A DNA stretch of 64,000 nucleotides, taken from positions 2,880,001-2,944,000 of the forward strand of contig NC_019936.1 in NCBI RefSeq assembly GCF_000327065.1. The letters run 5' to 3'. The DNA comes from Stutzerimonas stutzeri RCH2 (lineage in GTDB: Bacteria > Pseudomonadota > Gammaproteobacteria > Pseudomonadales > Pseudomonadaceae). Shown in pieces: positions 37,244 to 47,502 of the stretch (positions are counted from its first letter, which is position 1; every line of letters starts with the position of its first letter). The translations under genes and the position numbers were made by a program. Below the pieces are notes generated by a model. The model searched no databases, was not told the origin of the DNA, and saw only the letters and a program-made list of their open reading frames with translations.

Positions 37244-38845
37244 TCAGTCCGGCCGGTGCCGCGGCCACACCAGACTGAAGCGCGCCCCACCCAGCTCGCT
37301 GTGACTCAACTGCGAGCGGCCGCTGTGCCAATAGATGATCCGCCGCACGATGGACAAGCCCAGCCCGTGCCCACCCGAGGCGCGGGTGCGGCTGTCATCC
37401 AGACGCAGGAACGGGGTGAAGACCTTTTCCCAATCCGCCTCCGGCACGCCGGGGCCGTCGTCGTCCACATCCAGCCGCACCGTTTGCCCTTCGATAGCGA
37501 AGCTGACCTGCACCCGACTCTCGGCATGGCGCATGGCGTTGTTGATCAGGTTGCTCAGGGCGCGGCGCAGGTACTGCGGCTCCGCCTCGGCCCAGCAGCT
37601 GCCATCGGCGGCCGTTGTGCATTCGCCACGCCTGACGCTGACATCGGGACGTAACGGCGCCAGCTCACCGATCACCTGATCGACCAGTGCCCGCAGGTCG
37701 ACCTGCTGGAAGTTCAGGGTCGGCGAGCCGCGTTCCAGCCGCGAGTACACCAGCATCTCGTCGACCAGCGCATCGAGGTCGTCGATGTCGCCGTCCATGC
37801 CTTCCAGGTACTTGCGCCGGGCCTCGTCGGTCTGCGCCTCGGCGCTCATTTCCAGGCCGAAACGCAGGCGCGCGACCGGCGTGCGCAGTTCATGGGCCAC
37901 AGCGCTGACCATCTCCCGCTGCACCGCCAGCAAACGCTGCAGATGCCTGGCCATACCGTTGAACGCCGCCGCCAGGCGCCCGACCGAATCGGTACCGACA
38001 TCCGGCACGCGGGTTTCCAGATTGCCCGCGGCGATACGGGTCGCCGCACCTTCCAGCACGCTCAGGCGCTGTTCCAGCTGACGCACCAACAGATACACCG
38101 TCAGACCGATCAGCGACAGGCCGAGCAAGCCGATCAAGATCAGCAGCTGCGGTGGATAGGGATTCATCTGGTACAGCGGGCCGAGCTGCATGATCCAGCC
38201 GGTGCCGGCGATGGCGGCAAACACGCGAATGGCATCGCCGCCCTGAGCGAGCGCCATCACCGTGTCGCCCTCGTCCAGGCGCCGCCGCTGGTCGTCATCG
38301 AGGTTGGCGCTGTCGCGTGTCAGCAATTCCAGATCGAAGCCGAACCCCCGCGCCTGCTTGAGCTCGGCCAAGCGCTGCGGCTGTTCGGCTTCGGGGTAGC
38401 GGATCAGCTCGTCGATCAGCAGATAGATGGTGGCGCGCGCCAGCTGTTCGCTGAGCTGCTCGACTTCACCGGTAAGCACCAGCCGATCCCGTGCACTGAC
38501 CAGGCTGAACACCGTGGTGCTCTGTGGTCGGATCTGCTCGACCAGCACCTGCCCACGCAGCAAGCGCGCCTCCAGGCGACTTTCCAGGCGAACGTCATCC
38601 AGTGTGCGCACCCGCAGCGGAATGCCCAGCAGCCGCCCCCAGAGGTTCGCCGCCTGGCGCCGCTCGATCGGCGTCATGCTGCTCATGTTGTGCGCCATCA
38701 GGCGGAAGGTGCCACTGGCCAGGCGCTCGCGGTGATCGTCCGCGCGGGACTGGTTGAGCAGGTGCAGGCCACCGGCGCCGAGTAGCGCCACCAGCACCAG
38801 CACCCCCAGCATGCCGCCATAGATGCGCAGGAAGATCGAGTTCAT
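37244..38845 (-). CDS. rstB: Sensor histidine kinase (RstB-like)
   Basis: The 533-aa membrane kinase has TM1 at about 8-28, a periplasmic domain (about 30-235), TM2 (about 238-258), a HAMP domain (about 258-310), HisKA with the phospho-His in AHELRTPVARLRFGLEM and HATPase boxes (NLINNAMRHA, DDDGPGVPE, GHGLGLSIVRRI). It follows its response regulator by 11 bp. The pair next to nrdA resembles PA1157/PA1158 of P. aeruginosa. Stimulus unknown. Confidence 0.88.
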   Translation of the reverse strand: MNSIFLRIYGGMLGVLVLVALLGAGGLHLLNQSRADDHRERLASGTFRLMAHNMSSMTPIERRQAANLWGRLLGIPLRVRTLDDVRLESRLEARLLRGQVLVEQIRPQSTTVFSLVSARDRLVLTGEVEQLSEQLARATIYLLIDELIRYPEAEQPQRLAELKQARGFGFDLELLTRDSANLDDDQRRRLDEGDTVMALAQGGDAIRVFAAIAGTGWIMQLGPLYQMNPYPPQLLILIGLLGLSLIGLTVYLLVRQLEQRLSVLEGAATRIAAGNLETRVPDVGTDSVGRLAAAFNGMARHLQRLLAVQREMVSAVAHELRTPVARLRFGLEMSAEAQTDEARRKYLEGMDGDIDDLDALVDEMLVYSRLERGSPTLNFQQVDLRALVDQVIGELAPLRPDVSVRRGECTTAADGSCWAEAEPQYLRRALSNLINNAMRHAESRVQVSFAIEGQTVRLDVDDDGPGVPEADWEKVFTPFLRLDDSRTRASGGHGLGLSIVRRIIYWHSGRSQLSHSELGGARFSLVWPRHRPD

Positions 38846-38856
38846 GGGCGGCGGCG

Positions 38857-39573
38857 CTACACCATCGCCACGGCAGCTTCGGAAACGAACAGATAACCCT
38901 TGCCGCGCACCGTCTTGATCAGTCGTGGGTGTTCCGGATCGTCACCGATCTTCGGGCGGATGCGCGAGATACGCACATCGATGGAGCGGTCCTGGCCGTC
39001 GTATTCGATGCCACGCAGCTCGGCGAAGATCTCTTCACGGGAAAGGATGCGCCCGGGGTTGGAGGTCAGCAGCCAGAGCAGGTCGAACTCGGCGCCGGTC
39101 AGTTCGATCTGCTGCTCGCGCAGCCAGGCCTCGCGCAGGGCGCTATCGATCACCAGCGGGCCGAACTGCAGGCGCTTGGCATTGGTCGACGCCTCAGGCG
39201 GCTGACGGCGCAGCAGCGCACGGATGCGCGCCAACAACAGGCGTGGACGCACCGGTTTGCAGACGTAATCGTCGGCGCCGGTTTCCAGCCCAAGCACCTG
39301 ATCCAGATCGTCGGCCCGTGCGGTGAGCATGAGGATGGGGCCATCGTAGCGATCACGTACCCGCCGGCAGATCGACAGGCCATCCTCGCCGGGCAGCATC
39401 AGATCGAGTACCACCAGGTCCGGACGCTCTTCGATGATGCGGTCGACAGCACAGGCGCCGTCCGACTCGATCGACACCTCGAAGCCGCCGTTGCCCTGCA
39501 GGTACTCCTGCGTCAGCTCAGCCAGGCGTCGATCGTCCTCGACAATGAGAATCCGCCACGTCTCTTGCTCCAT
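38857..39573 (-). CDS. rstA: OmpR-family response regulator (RstA-like)
   Basis: The 238-aa DNA-binding regulator has a receiver (about 7-120: ILIVEDDRRLAELT, LVVLDLMLPGEDG, MLTARADD, YVCKPV) and a winged-helix output domain (about 140-230: LTGAEFDLLWLLTSNPGRILS, SIDVRISRIRPKIG, RGKGYLF). It is co-directional with rstB. Its start faces the 708-bp gap shared with nrdA, and a NrdR box lies 99 bp upstream. Confidence 0.9.
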   Translation of the reverse strand: MEQETWRILIVEDDRRLAELTQEYLQGNGGFEVSIESDGACAVDRIIEERPDLVVLDLMLPGEDGLSICRRVRDRYDGPILMLTARADDLDQVLGLETGADDYVCKPVRPRLLLARIRALLRRQPPEASTNAKRLQFGPLVIDSALREAWLREQQIELTGAEFDLLWLLTSNPGRILSREEIFAELRGIEYDGQDRSIDVRISRIRPKIGDDPEHPRLIKTVRGKGYLFVSEAAVAMV

Positions 39574-39671
39574 CCCCCGCCCCCTGCCGAACCATCAGGC
39601 CACAAACGAACAAGCGCGCATTGTACCCAACGTCCGAGCCCCAACGATGCACAAAAAACGGGCAACGGCAA

Positions 39672-39687
39672 ACACAACATGTTGTGT
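39672..39687. promoter_or_regulatory. NrdR box, distal (near rstA)
   Basis: ACACAACATGTTGTGT is a perfect 16-bp palindrome that fits the NrdR box. It lies 99 bp upstream of rstA and about 600 bp upstream of nrdA. A second box lies 402 bp away, start to start. Confidence 0.75.
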
Positions 39688-39804
39688 CATTGACCATCAT
39701 CAAAATATGCCAGACGGCACGTATTTCGTCGGTATTCGGCCGAGCGCCGAAGGCATGCGGCCTGCGGCCGGACGCCGCGCTTTCACCCACAAACCGCACA
39801 CACG

Positions 39805-39813
39805 TTATCCACA
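39805..39813 (+). promoter_or_regulatory. Consensus DnaA box in the rstA-nrdA gap
   Basis: TTATCCACA is an exact match to the strong DnaA box. A partial second copy (GGTTATCCC) follows at about 39814-39822. DnaA boxes control nrdAB in E. coli. A 9-mer can also occur by chance. Confidence 0.5.
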
Positions 39814-40073
39814 GGTTATCCCGGTCAGCTGCCTTGCATTGGCCCCGAGCCAGCATTATCTTGTCGCCCCTGCGCGTCGTAGCCCCTAGATATTGGGCCT
39901 ATGCGTGCCAGGTGACACAATCGAGACACATTCGAGCGCAGGGTTACCGCCCGGCGTCTCATAGCTCTGCAACACCGCCGGCAGCCTCAGGTCCAGCATT
40001 AATGCAAGCCTTCGACAGTCGTCTCCCTGACTCCAAGCGCAGAACTAGCAGCTGTGCCCGGAGCCAAGACAAA

Positions 40074-40089
40074 ACACAACATATTGTGT
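40074..40089. promoter_or_regulatory. NrdR box, proximal (overlaps nrdA -35)
   Basis: ACACAACATATTGTGT is a near-perfect palindrome of the NrdR type. Its last base is the first base of the TTGACA -35, so bound NrdR-nucleotide complex would hinder RNA polymerase. Confidence 0.85.
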
Positions 40090-40116
40090 TGACAGTTTTT
40101 CCAGCCTGACTATCCT
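40089..40116 (+). promoter_or_regulatory. nrdA promoter
   Basis: TTGACA (40089-40094) and TATCCT (40111-40116) are separated by 16 bp. The leader to the nrdA ATG would be about 160 nt. The overlapping NrdR box supports the assignment. Confidence 0.7.
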
Positions 40117-40281
40117 TCCGGCAACGACTTAGCTCGTCAGCGGCCGAGTCAGGACTATTCCTTGCGATACCACCATGCACCGCGCTGCGGGGCATGGCTC
40201 ATGCAGTAACGACGCCGGGCCCAACGAAGCCCGCGCAGACAGAACCAGAACCGCGACTAAAAGAGAGAATCCGGAGCCCCC

Positions 40282-43164
<2,883 letters not shown>

Positions 43165-43316
43165 CAAAGGGAGGCGGACGCATCTGGACGGCGATCGCCG
43201 CGTTGCCTGCCGAGCCGGACCCCATCACGTACAGCTGTACGCTCAGGGGTTCCGACTCGACAGCCGCCTTGCGCTCACTCGCCCAGCCCCGCCCGCGCAC
43301 CGAGTGGTGCTGATTC

Positions 43317-43347
43317 GTAGGGTGGATGTCGCTTTCCACATCCACCG
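43317..43347. repeat. REP-like palindrome in the nrdA-nrdB spacer
   Basis: GTAGGGTGGATGT ... ACATCCACC is an inverted repeat with the same GTAGGGTGGAT head as the REP copies flanking the RAYT gene. The 300-bp spacer (43165-43464) otherwise shows no gene. A REP here may separate nrdA and nrdB mRNA levels. Confidence 0.75.
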
Positions 43348-43464
43348 TTACCCACTCGATGGCGCGCAACACCAAACCAAATTCCGCGCTTTTGCGTGCA
43401 AACCAAAAGCCACCAAACATATCCGACCGGCCAAGCCCCGGTCCCCGATCAGGAGCTATCGCAC

Positions 43465-44712
43465 ATGCTGAGCTGGGACGAATTCAACGAAGAAGACACC
43501 ACCACCGCCGCGCCGGCCACAGCTGCTGCGCAGCCGGCAGGCCAGACCGCCGCCAAGCTGGACAACGACGCCGCCGGTTCCGTAGAAGAAGCTCGCGCCG
43601 TTGCCGCCAGTGACTCCGACGCCATCGCCCGCGCCAAGCGCGCGCTGGACGACCTGGACATCCAGGAAGGCCTCAACGAACTGGAAGGCGAATCGGCCCG
43701 CGTACGCGTCGACGAGAAGCGCATGATCAACGCCCGCGCCGACCTCAATCAGCTCGTACCCTTCAAGTACGACTGGGCCTGGCAGAAGTATCTGGATGGT
43801 TGCGCCAACCACTGGATGCCACAGGAAGTGAACATGAACGCCGACATTGCCCTGTGGAAGAGCAAGGACGGCCTCAGCGAAGACGAGCGCCGCATCGTCA
43901 AGCGCAACCTCGGCTTCTTCTCCACCGCCGACAGCCTGGTCGCCAACAACCTCGTGCTCGCCACCTACCGCCTGATCACCAACCCGGAGTGCCGCCAGTA
44001 CATCCTGCGCCAGGCCTTCGAAGAGGCGATCCATACCCACGCCTACCAGTACTGCATCGAATCGCTGGGCATGGATGAAGGCGAGATCTTCAACATGTAC
44101 CACGAGATCCCGAGCGTCGCGAAAAAGGCCAGCTGGGGCCTCAAGTACACCCGTTCCATCTCCGACCCGACCTTCCAGACCGGCACCCCGGAGACCGACA
44201 AGCAGTTCCTGCGCAACCTCATCGCCTACTACTGCGTACTCGAAGGCATCTTCTTCTACTGCGGCTTCACCCAGATCCTCTCCATGGGCCGCCGCAACAA
44301 GATGACCGGCACCGCCGAGCAGTTCCAGTACATCCTGCGTGACGAGTCCATGCACCTGAACTTCGGCATCGACATGATCAACCAGATCAAGATCGAAAAC
44401 CCGCACCTGTGGGACGCCGAAATGAAGGACGAAGCGACCCAGATGATCCTCCAGGGCACCCAACTGGAAATCGAATACGCCCGCGACACCATGCCCCGTG
44501 GCGTGCTCGGCATGAACGCCGCGATGATGGAGGACTACCTCAAGTTCATCGCCAACCGTCGTCTGACGCAGATTGGCCTGAAGGAAGAGTATCCGGGTAC
44601 TACCAACCCGTTCCCATGGATGAGCGAGATCATGGACCTGAAGAAGGAGAAGAACTTCTTTGAGACGCGTGTGATTGAGTATCAGACTGGTGGGGCTTTG
44701 AGTTGGGATTGA
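43465..44712 (+). CDS. nrdB: Class Ia ribonucleoside-diphosphate reductase, beta subunit
   Basis: Radical-generating di-iron subunit, 415 aa from the ATG at 43465 ([11 protein letters not shown]), with GGAG upstream. An Ala-rich acidic N-terminal extension (about 10-80) precedes the ferritin-like core. [15 protein letters not shown] provides the Glu and His ligands with the radical Tyr at the E. coli Glu115/His118/Tyr122 spacing, and [10 protein letters not shown] the second half-site. The C-terminal TGGALSWD binds NrdA. Confidence 0.96.
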   Translation: MLSWDEFNEEDTTTAAPATAAAQPAGQTAAKLDNDAAGSVEEARAVAASDSDAIARAKRALDDLDIQEGLNELEGESARVRVDEKRMINARADLNQLVPFKYDWAWQKYLDGCANHWMPQEVNMNADIALWKSKDGLSEDERRIVKRNLGFFSTADSLVANNLVLATYRLITNPECRQYILRQAFEEAIHTHAYQYCIESLGMDEGEIFNMYHEIPSVAKKASWGLKYTRSISDPTFQTGTPETDKQFLRNLIAYYCVLEGIFFYCGFTQILSMGRRNKMTGTAEQFQYILRDESMHLNFGIDMINQIKIENPHLWDAEMKDEATQMILQGTQLEIEYARDTMPRGVLGMNAAMMEDYLKFIANRRLTQIGLKEEYPGTTNPFPWMSEIMDLKKEKNFFETRVIEYQTGGALSWD

Positions 44713-44782
44713 TTGAAATCATGAAGCGCAAGGACGCGCTTACTATCGACAGATAGTGATTTAGAGGATGTAGAAACAAGAA

Positions 44783-44816
44783 ACCCACGGAAGCCCTCCT
44801 ACAGGCCGCCGTGGGT
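44783..44816. terminator. Possible terminator hairpin after nrdB
   Basis: ACCCACGG (44783-44790) pairs with CCGTGGGT (44809-44816), loop 18 nt, about 70 bp after the nrdB stop. T-content after the stem is modest on either strand. It also marks the start of the accessory segment. Confidence 0.4.
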
Positions 44817-44875
44817 CTTGACCGTGTTTGAAAGCGAAGCCTGCAAGCACGGGCCGCGACTGAAGATTGCCCCTC

Positions 44876-44911
44876 AATCACGTAGCATTTGAGCAAATGC
44901 GCTGCGTGATT
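44876..44911. promoter_or_regulatory. Imperfect 36-bp palindrome before the small-gene pair
   Basis: AATCACGTAGC-ATTTG and its near mirror CAAATGCGCTGCGTGATT form a long dyad 50 bp upstream of the 42-aa gene. It could be an operator or an RNA hairpin in the leader. No known regulator motif was recognised. Confidence 0.45.
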
Positions 44912-44961
44912 ATGGGCATTCAACGGGTGGTGTCAACGACTTCGGACAAGAGGTATTCGCC

Positions 44962-45090
44962 ATGAGCGGAACCCCAACTCCACCGCCAGGCTACAGAGCC
45001 GTGTTCTGTATGACCTTCAAACATTGGCGGAGCGGCAAAGATGTACGCCGCAAAGACGGGCGCCCTTTCTGCTTCTTCGTGAAGCAGTAG
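44962..45090 (+). CDS. 42-residue basic protein, unknown function
   Basis: A short frame starts MSGTPTPPPGYRAVFCMT, continues with FKHWRSGKDVRRKDGRPFC and ends FFVKQ. It has an aromatic/basic core and AAGAGG before the ATG. The leader GAGGTATTCGCCATG closely matches the GAGGTATTTACCATG leader of the DUF2188 gene 61 bp downstream. The shared leader and spacing suggest a two-gene unit. I do not recognise a named family. Confidence 0.55.
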   Translation: MSGTPTPPPGYRAVFCMTFKHWRSGKDVRRKDGRPFCFFVKQ

Positions 45091-45097
45091 CCCAAGC

Positions 45098-45123
45098 AGA
45101 GAGGCGGTGTAAACCGCCTCTCT
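45098..45123. other. Perfect hairpin between the two small genes
   Basis: AGAGAGGCGG (45098-45107) pairs with CCGCCTCTCT (45114-45123) around TGTAAA. There is no T-run. It lies between the 42-aa gene and the DUF2188 gene and could act as an attenuator or mRNA stabiliser. Confidence 0.6.
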
Positions 45124-45151
45124 CAACCATAGTCACACAGAGGTATTTACC

Positions 45152-45376
45152 ATGACACGCAAGAACCAACATGTTGTCCCGCATGATGATAAATGGGCTG
45201 TTCGAGGCGCTGGTAACAGTAAAGTTACCAAACAGTTCGATACCCAACGAGAAGCTATCGAGCACGCACGAGGCATTGCGACCAACCAGCAAAGCGAGGT
45301 CTTGGTCCACAACAAGCAAGGTCAAATTCGCGAGCGGAACAGCTACGGAAACGACCCATTTCCTCCAAAGGGATGA
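45152..45376 (+). CDS. DUF2188-family protein
   Basis: The 74-aa protein has the DUF2188 pattern: NQHVVPHDDKWAVRGAGN, then TKQFDTQREAIEHARGIA and VHNKQGQIRERNSYGNDP. Such proteins are small, have a beta-beta-alpha-beta-like layout and are of unknown function. GAGG precedes the ATG. REP repeats begin just downstream. Confidence 0.85.
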   Translation: MTRKNQHVVPHDDKWAVRGAGNSKVTKQFDTQREAIEHARGIATNQQSEVLVHNKQGQIRERNSYGNDPFPPKG

Positions 45377-45408
45377 CCCTAAGCCAGCTATAAGGATGTC
45401 GCGACCAG

Positions 45409-45610
45409 CGAGGTAGCCTGGAAGTGACGCGTGGAAAAGGCTTCGCCGTTTTCCACCCTACCTTCGGCAACGTCGATGCGTCGGCGTTGTGGGCGGTTGG
45501 GATGTCGTAGCGAGGTAGCCTGGAAGAAACGCATGGAAAAGGCTCCACCGTTTTCCACCCTACCTCCGGCAACGTCGATGCGTCGGCGGTGTGGGCGGGT
45601 GTGATGGCGT
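45409..45610. repeat. Two tandem ~101-bp units, each containing a REP palindrome
   Basis: Units start at 45409 and 45510 with GCGAGGTAGCCTGGAAG. They carry REP palindromes at 45430-45461 and 45533-45563 (GTGGAAAAGG ... CCGTTTTCCACCCTAC), then CGGCAACGTCGATGCGTCGGCG. A third, similar unit lies before the complete RAYT gene (about 46648-46760), and a partial one (AGTAGCCTGGAAGTGACG) precedes the REP at 49538. Confidence 0.85.
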
Positions 45611-45639
45611 AGGGTGGATAACGCGTTGCTTATCCACCG
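45608..45639. repeat. REP palindrome upstream of the RAYT fragment
   Basis: GTAGGGTGGATAACGCG ... TTATCCACCG forms an imperfect palindrome with the same head as the copy upstream of the complete RAYT (46757-46788). Confidence 0.85.
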
Positions 45640-45681
45640 ATATGGACCTCCCGCCAACACAACGCTCAAGGATGAGCTGCC

Positions 45682-45789
45682 ATGTCCCGCTACCGCCGCG
45701 CCCGTGTGCCGGGCGCCACGTATTTCTTTACGGTCAATCTGTTCAACCGTCGCAGCGACCTGCTGGTCCGCCATGTCGACCTGCTCCGC
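45682..45789 (+). pseudogene. 5' fragment of a RAYT (REP-associated tyrosine transposase)
   Basis: Codons 1-36 (MSRYRRARVPGATYFFTVNL ... HVDLL) are nearly the same as the complete RAYT at 46831, and the upstream 70 bp match too. Similarity stops abruptly after CTGCTCCGC at 45789, before the HUH and Tyr motifs. The following DNA is AT-richer and leads into an unrelated gene. The fragment is therefore non-functional and records a duplication followed by insertion or recombination. Confidence 0.85.
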
Positions 45790-45976
45790 TCACGCTCCCC
45801 TTTCACTTGCACAGCGATCCCTCCACAGCCTCCAGAAATCTGCACTATCGCCGATACGATTTGGCATAGCGCGATGTGGCGCCCTCTGTGCCAATCAAAA
45901 ACCGCTTATCGAAACTTGCAGACTCAACGATACATACGGCATCAACAGCGCATACAAACCAGACTCAAGGACAACG

Positions 45977-46651
45977 ATGTTCACCGAAATAAAAATCGAG
46001 CTCAGCAAGTTTGACTGGAGCGGCGTATCCGGCCTGTCCGACGTGGTAATGGTGCTGCTCACATTGGTCCTGCTTGCAGGGTTGAAGCAGGGCGCAAAGA
46101 ACATTCGCGAGTCGTCAATCTCTCGAGACGCTGACATTCTCCGCTGGGCAATGTCGGAAATGGACACGCTCAAACCGCAGATAAGGCTACTCACCGACGC
46201 CCACAAACGGCATAACTACTGCGGGCTGCCGCACGACCCAGAGACAAACCCGAACGGCTGGACCAGCCAGGAGCTCGATGCAGCGCAGGTCGTTGGGGTC
46301 AACCTTCAACGCATTGGCTACATGGCGCTTCACAACCTGGTTTCCCGAAACCACTTCATGAATATCTGGGGCCCGATGTATCTCGCCTGCTGGTATGCGT
46401 TGGAGCCGTGGGTCAAACACAAGCGCAAGGCCCTAAACGAGCCAGTCGAAATCAAGGATGGTGCGTATAGCAGGATCTACTTCGAGCAGTATGCGCACTA
46501 CTGCGAGGCCCATCTTCCGCGCCGCCTGGTTGATAACGAACGTCAGCGTTTTGGCCTTCAACCGCTGCAGGAGAGCAAGCTAACCTTCCGGCAACGGCTC
46601 CTGGAGAGAATGGGCAAAAATGAAGTGCTGGATGTGCGGCGCGATAGATGA
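45977..46651 (+). CDS. Membrane-anchored protein of unknown function, inserted next to the RAYT fragment
   Basis: The 224-aa protein starts at the ATG at 45977 (MFTEIKIELSKFDW), after AAGGACAACG. One TM segment (about 18-36, LSDVVMVLLTLVLLAGLKQ) is followed by a cytoplasmic helical domain (RDADILRWAMSEMDTLKPQIR, then DAAQVVGVNLQRIGYMALHNL). This layout recalls DUF4760-type proteins, but the match is loose. It lies between the RAYT fragment and a complete RAYT, and its codon use is less GC-rich than neighbours, which suggests recent arrival. Function unknown. Confidence 0.7.
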   Translation: MFTEIKIELSKFDWSGVSGLSDVVMVLLTLVLLAGLKQGAKNIRESSISRDADILRWAMSEMDTLKPQIRLLTDAHKRHNYCGLPHDPETNPNGWTSQELDAAQVVGVNLQRIGYMALHNLVSRNHFMNIWGPMYLACWYALEPWVKHKRKALNEPVEIKDGAYSRIYFEQYAHYCEAHLPRRLVDNERQRFGLQPLQESKLTFRQRLLERMGKNEVLDVRRDR

Positions 46652-46680
46652 CACGTCAGCGAGGTTGCGTGGGAGTGACG

Positions 46681-46712
46681 CGTGGAAAAGGCTTCGCCGT
46701 TTTCCACCCTAC
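46681..46712. repeat. REP palindrome, third unit
   Basis: GTGGAAAAGG-CTTCG-CCGTTTTCCAC followed by CCTAC, the same as the copies at 45430 and 49538. It is part of the ~101-bp unit upstream of the complete RAYT. Confidence 0.88.
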
Positions 46713-46756
46713 CTCCGGCAACGTCGATGCGTCGGCGGTGTGAGCGGTTGAGATGT

Positions 46757-46788
46757 CGTAGGGTGGATAACGCTTTGCTTATCCACCG
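46757..46788. repeat. REP palindrome directly upstream of the RAYT gene
   Basis: GTAGGGTGGATAACGC ... TTATCCACCG, inverted relative to the GTGGAAAAGG type. With the copy at 47364 it flanks the transposase gene, the usual REP-RAYT-REP layout. Confidence 0.88.
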
Positions 46789-46830
46789 ATACGGAACTCC
46801 CGCCAACACAACGCTCAAGGATGAGCCGCC

Positions 46831-47361
46831 ATGTCCCGCTACCGCCGCGCCCGTGTGCCGGGCGCCACGTATTTCTTCACGGTCAATCTGCTCAACCGTC
46901 GCAGCGACCTGCTGGTCCGTCACGTCGACCTGCTCCGCGAGACGGTGCGCGCCACACGCTTGCGCCACCCCTTCCACATCAACGCCTGGGTCGTTTTGCC
47001 CGACCACATGCATTGCGTCTGGACGCTCCCGGATGGCGACGCCGATTTCGCCCTGCGCTGGAAAGTCATCAAGTTCGCTTTCGCCCGACGCCTGCCGAAG
47101 ACCGAGATACTGACGGCAACTCAGCGCTCCCGCGGCGAGCGTGGAATCTGGCAACGCCGCTACTGGGAACACTTGATTCAGGATGAGCGGGATTACCGGC
47201 ACCACGTCGATTACGTGCATCGAAATCCGTTAAAGCACGGTTTGGTGAAGCGTGTCGCCGATTGGCCCTATTCGAGTTTTCATCGGGCGGTCAGTGCCGG
47301 TGTCTACCCGGTTAACTGGTGCGGTGAAGAGTTGGAAGGGTTCGCAGGTGATGCGGACTGA
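46831..47361 (+). CDS. REP-associated tyrosine transposase (RAYT, TnpA_REP, IS200/IS605-like)
   Basis: A 176-aa single-domain Y1 transposase. The HUH motif is in VLPDHMHCVW, and the nucleophilic Tyr is in the region YRHHVDYVHRNPLKHGL, the family signature. The N-terminus RYRRARVPGATYFFTVNLL is standard for RAYTs. It is flanked by REP palindromes of opposite orientation. RAYTs are single-copy housekeeping-like relatives of IS200 transposases that bind and cut REP DNA. It is likely responsible for the REP copies spread through this window. Confidence 0.93.
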   Translation: MSRYRRARVPGATYFFTVNLLNRRSDLLVRHVDLLRETVRATRLRHPFHINAWVVLPDHMHCVWTLPDGDADFALRWKVIKFAFARRLPKTEILTATQRSRGERGIWQRRYWEHLIQDERDYRHHVDYVHRNPLKHGLVKRVADWPYSSFHRAVSAGVYPVNWCGEELEGFAGDAD

Positions 47362-47363
47362 CG

Positions 47364-47394
47364 CGTGGAAAAGGCTTCGCGTTTTCCACCCTAC
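47364..47394. repeat. REP palindrome directly downstream of the RAYT gene
   Basis: CGTGGAAAAGGCTTCGCG ... TTTTCCACCCTAC begins three bases after the transposase stop. It lacks one base in the loop compared with the other copies. Confidence 0.88.
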
Positions 47395-47502
47395 GCTAGC
47401 CCAAACCGCCGACGGTCACCCAAGCGCACAAACCGCTTGCCGATCACTTCGCCTACCGGCACATTGCGCGGCGCAATCATTTAGCCATCACAAGGACGCG
47501 AT

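Noticed and set aside
39601..39660. Leftward promoter for rstA with TACAAT at 39620-39625
   Set aside because: The -10 is good, but no -35 with acceptable spacing is visible, so no promoter was called.
45409..45640. CRISPR-like array
   Set aside because: The repeats are only two tandem ~101-bp units plus palindromes, with no short unique spacers and no cas genes. They are REP units.
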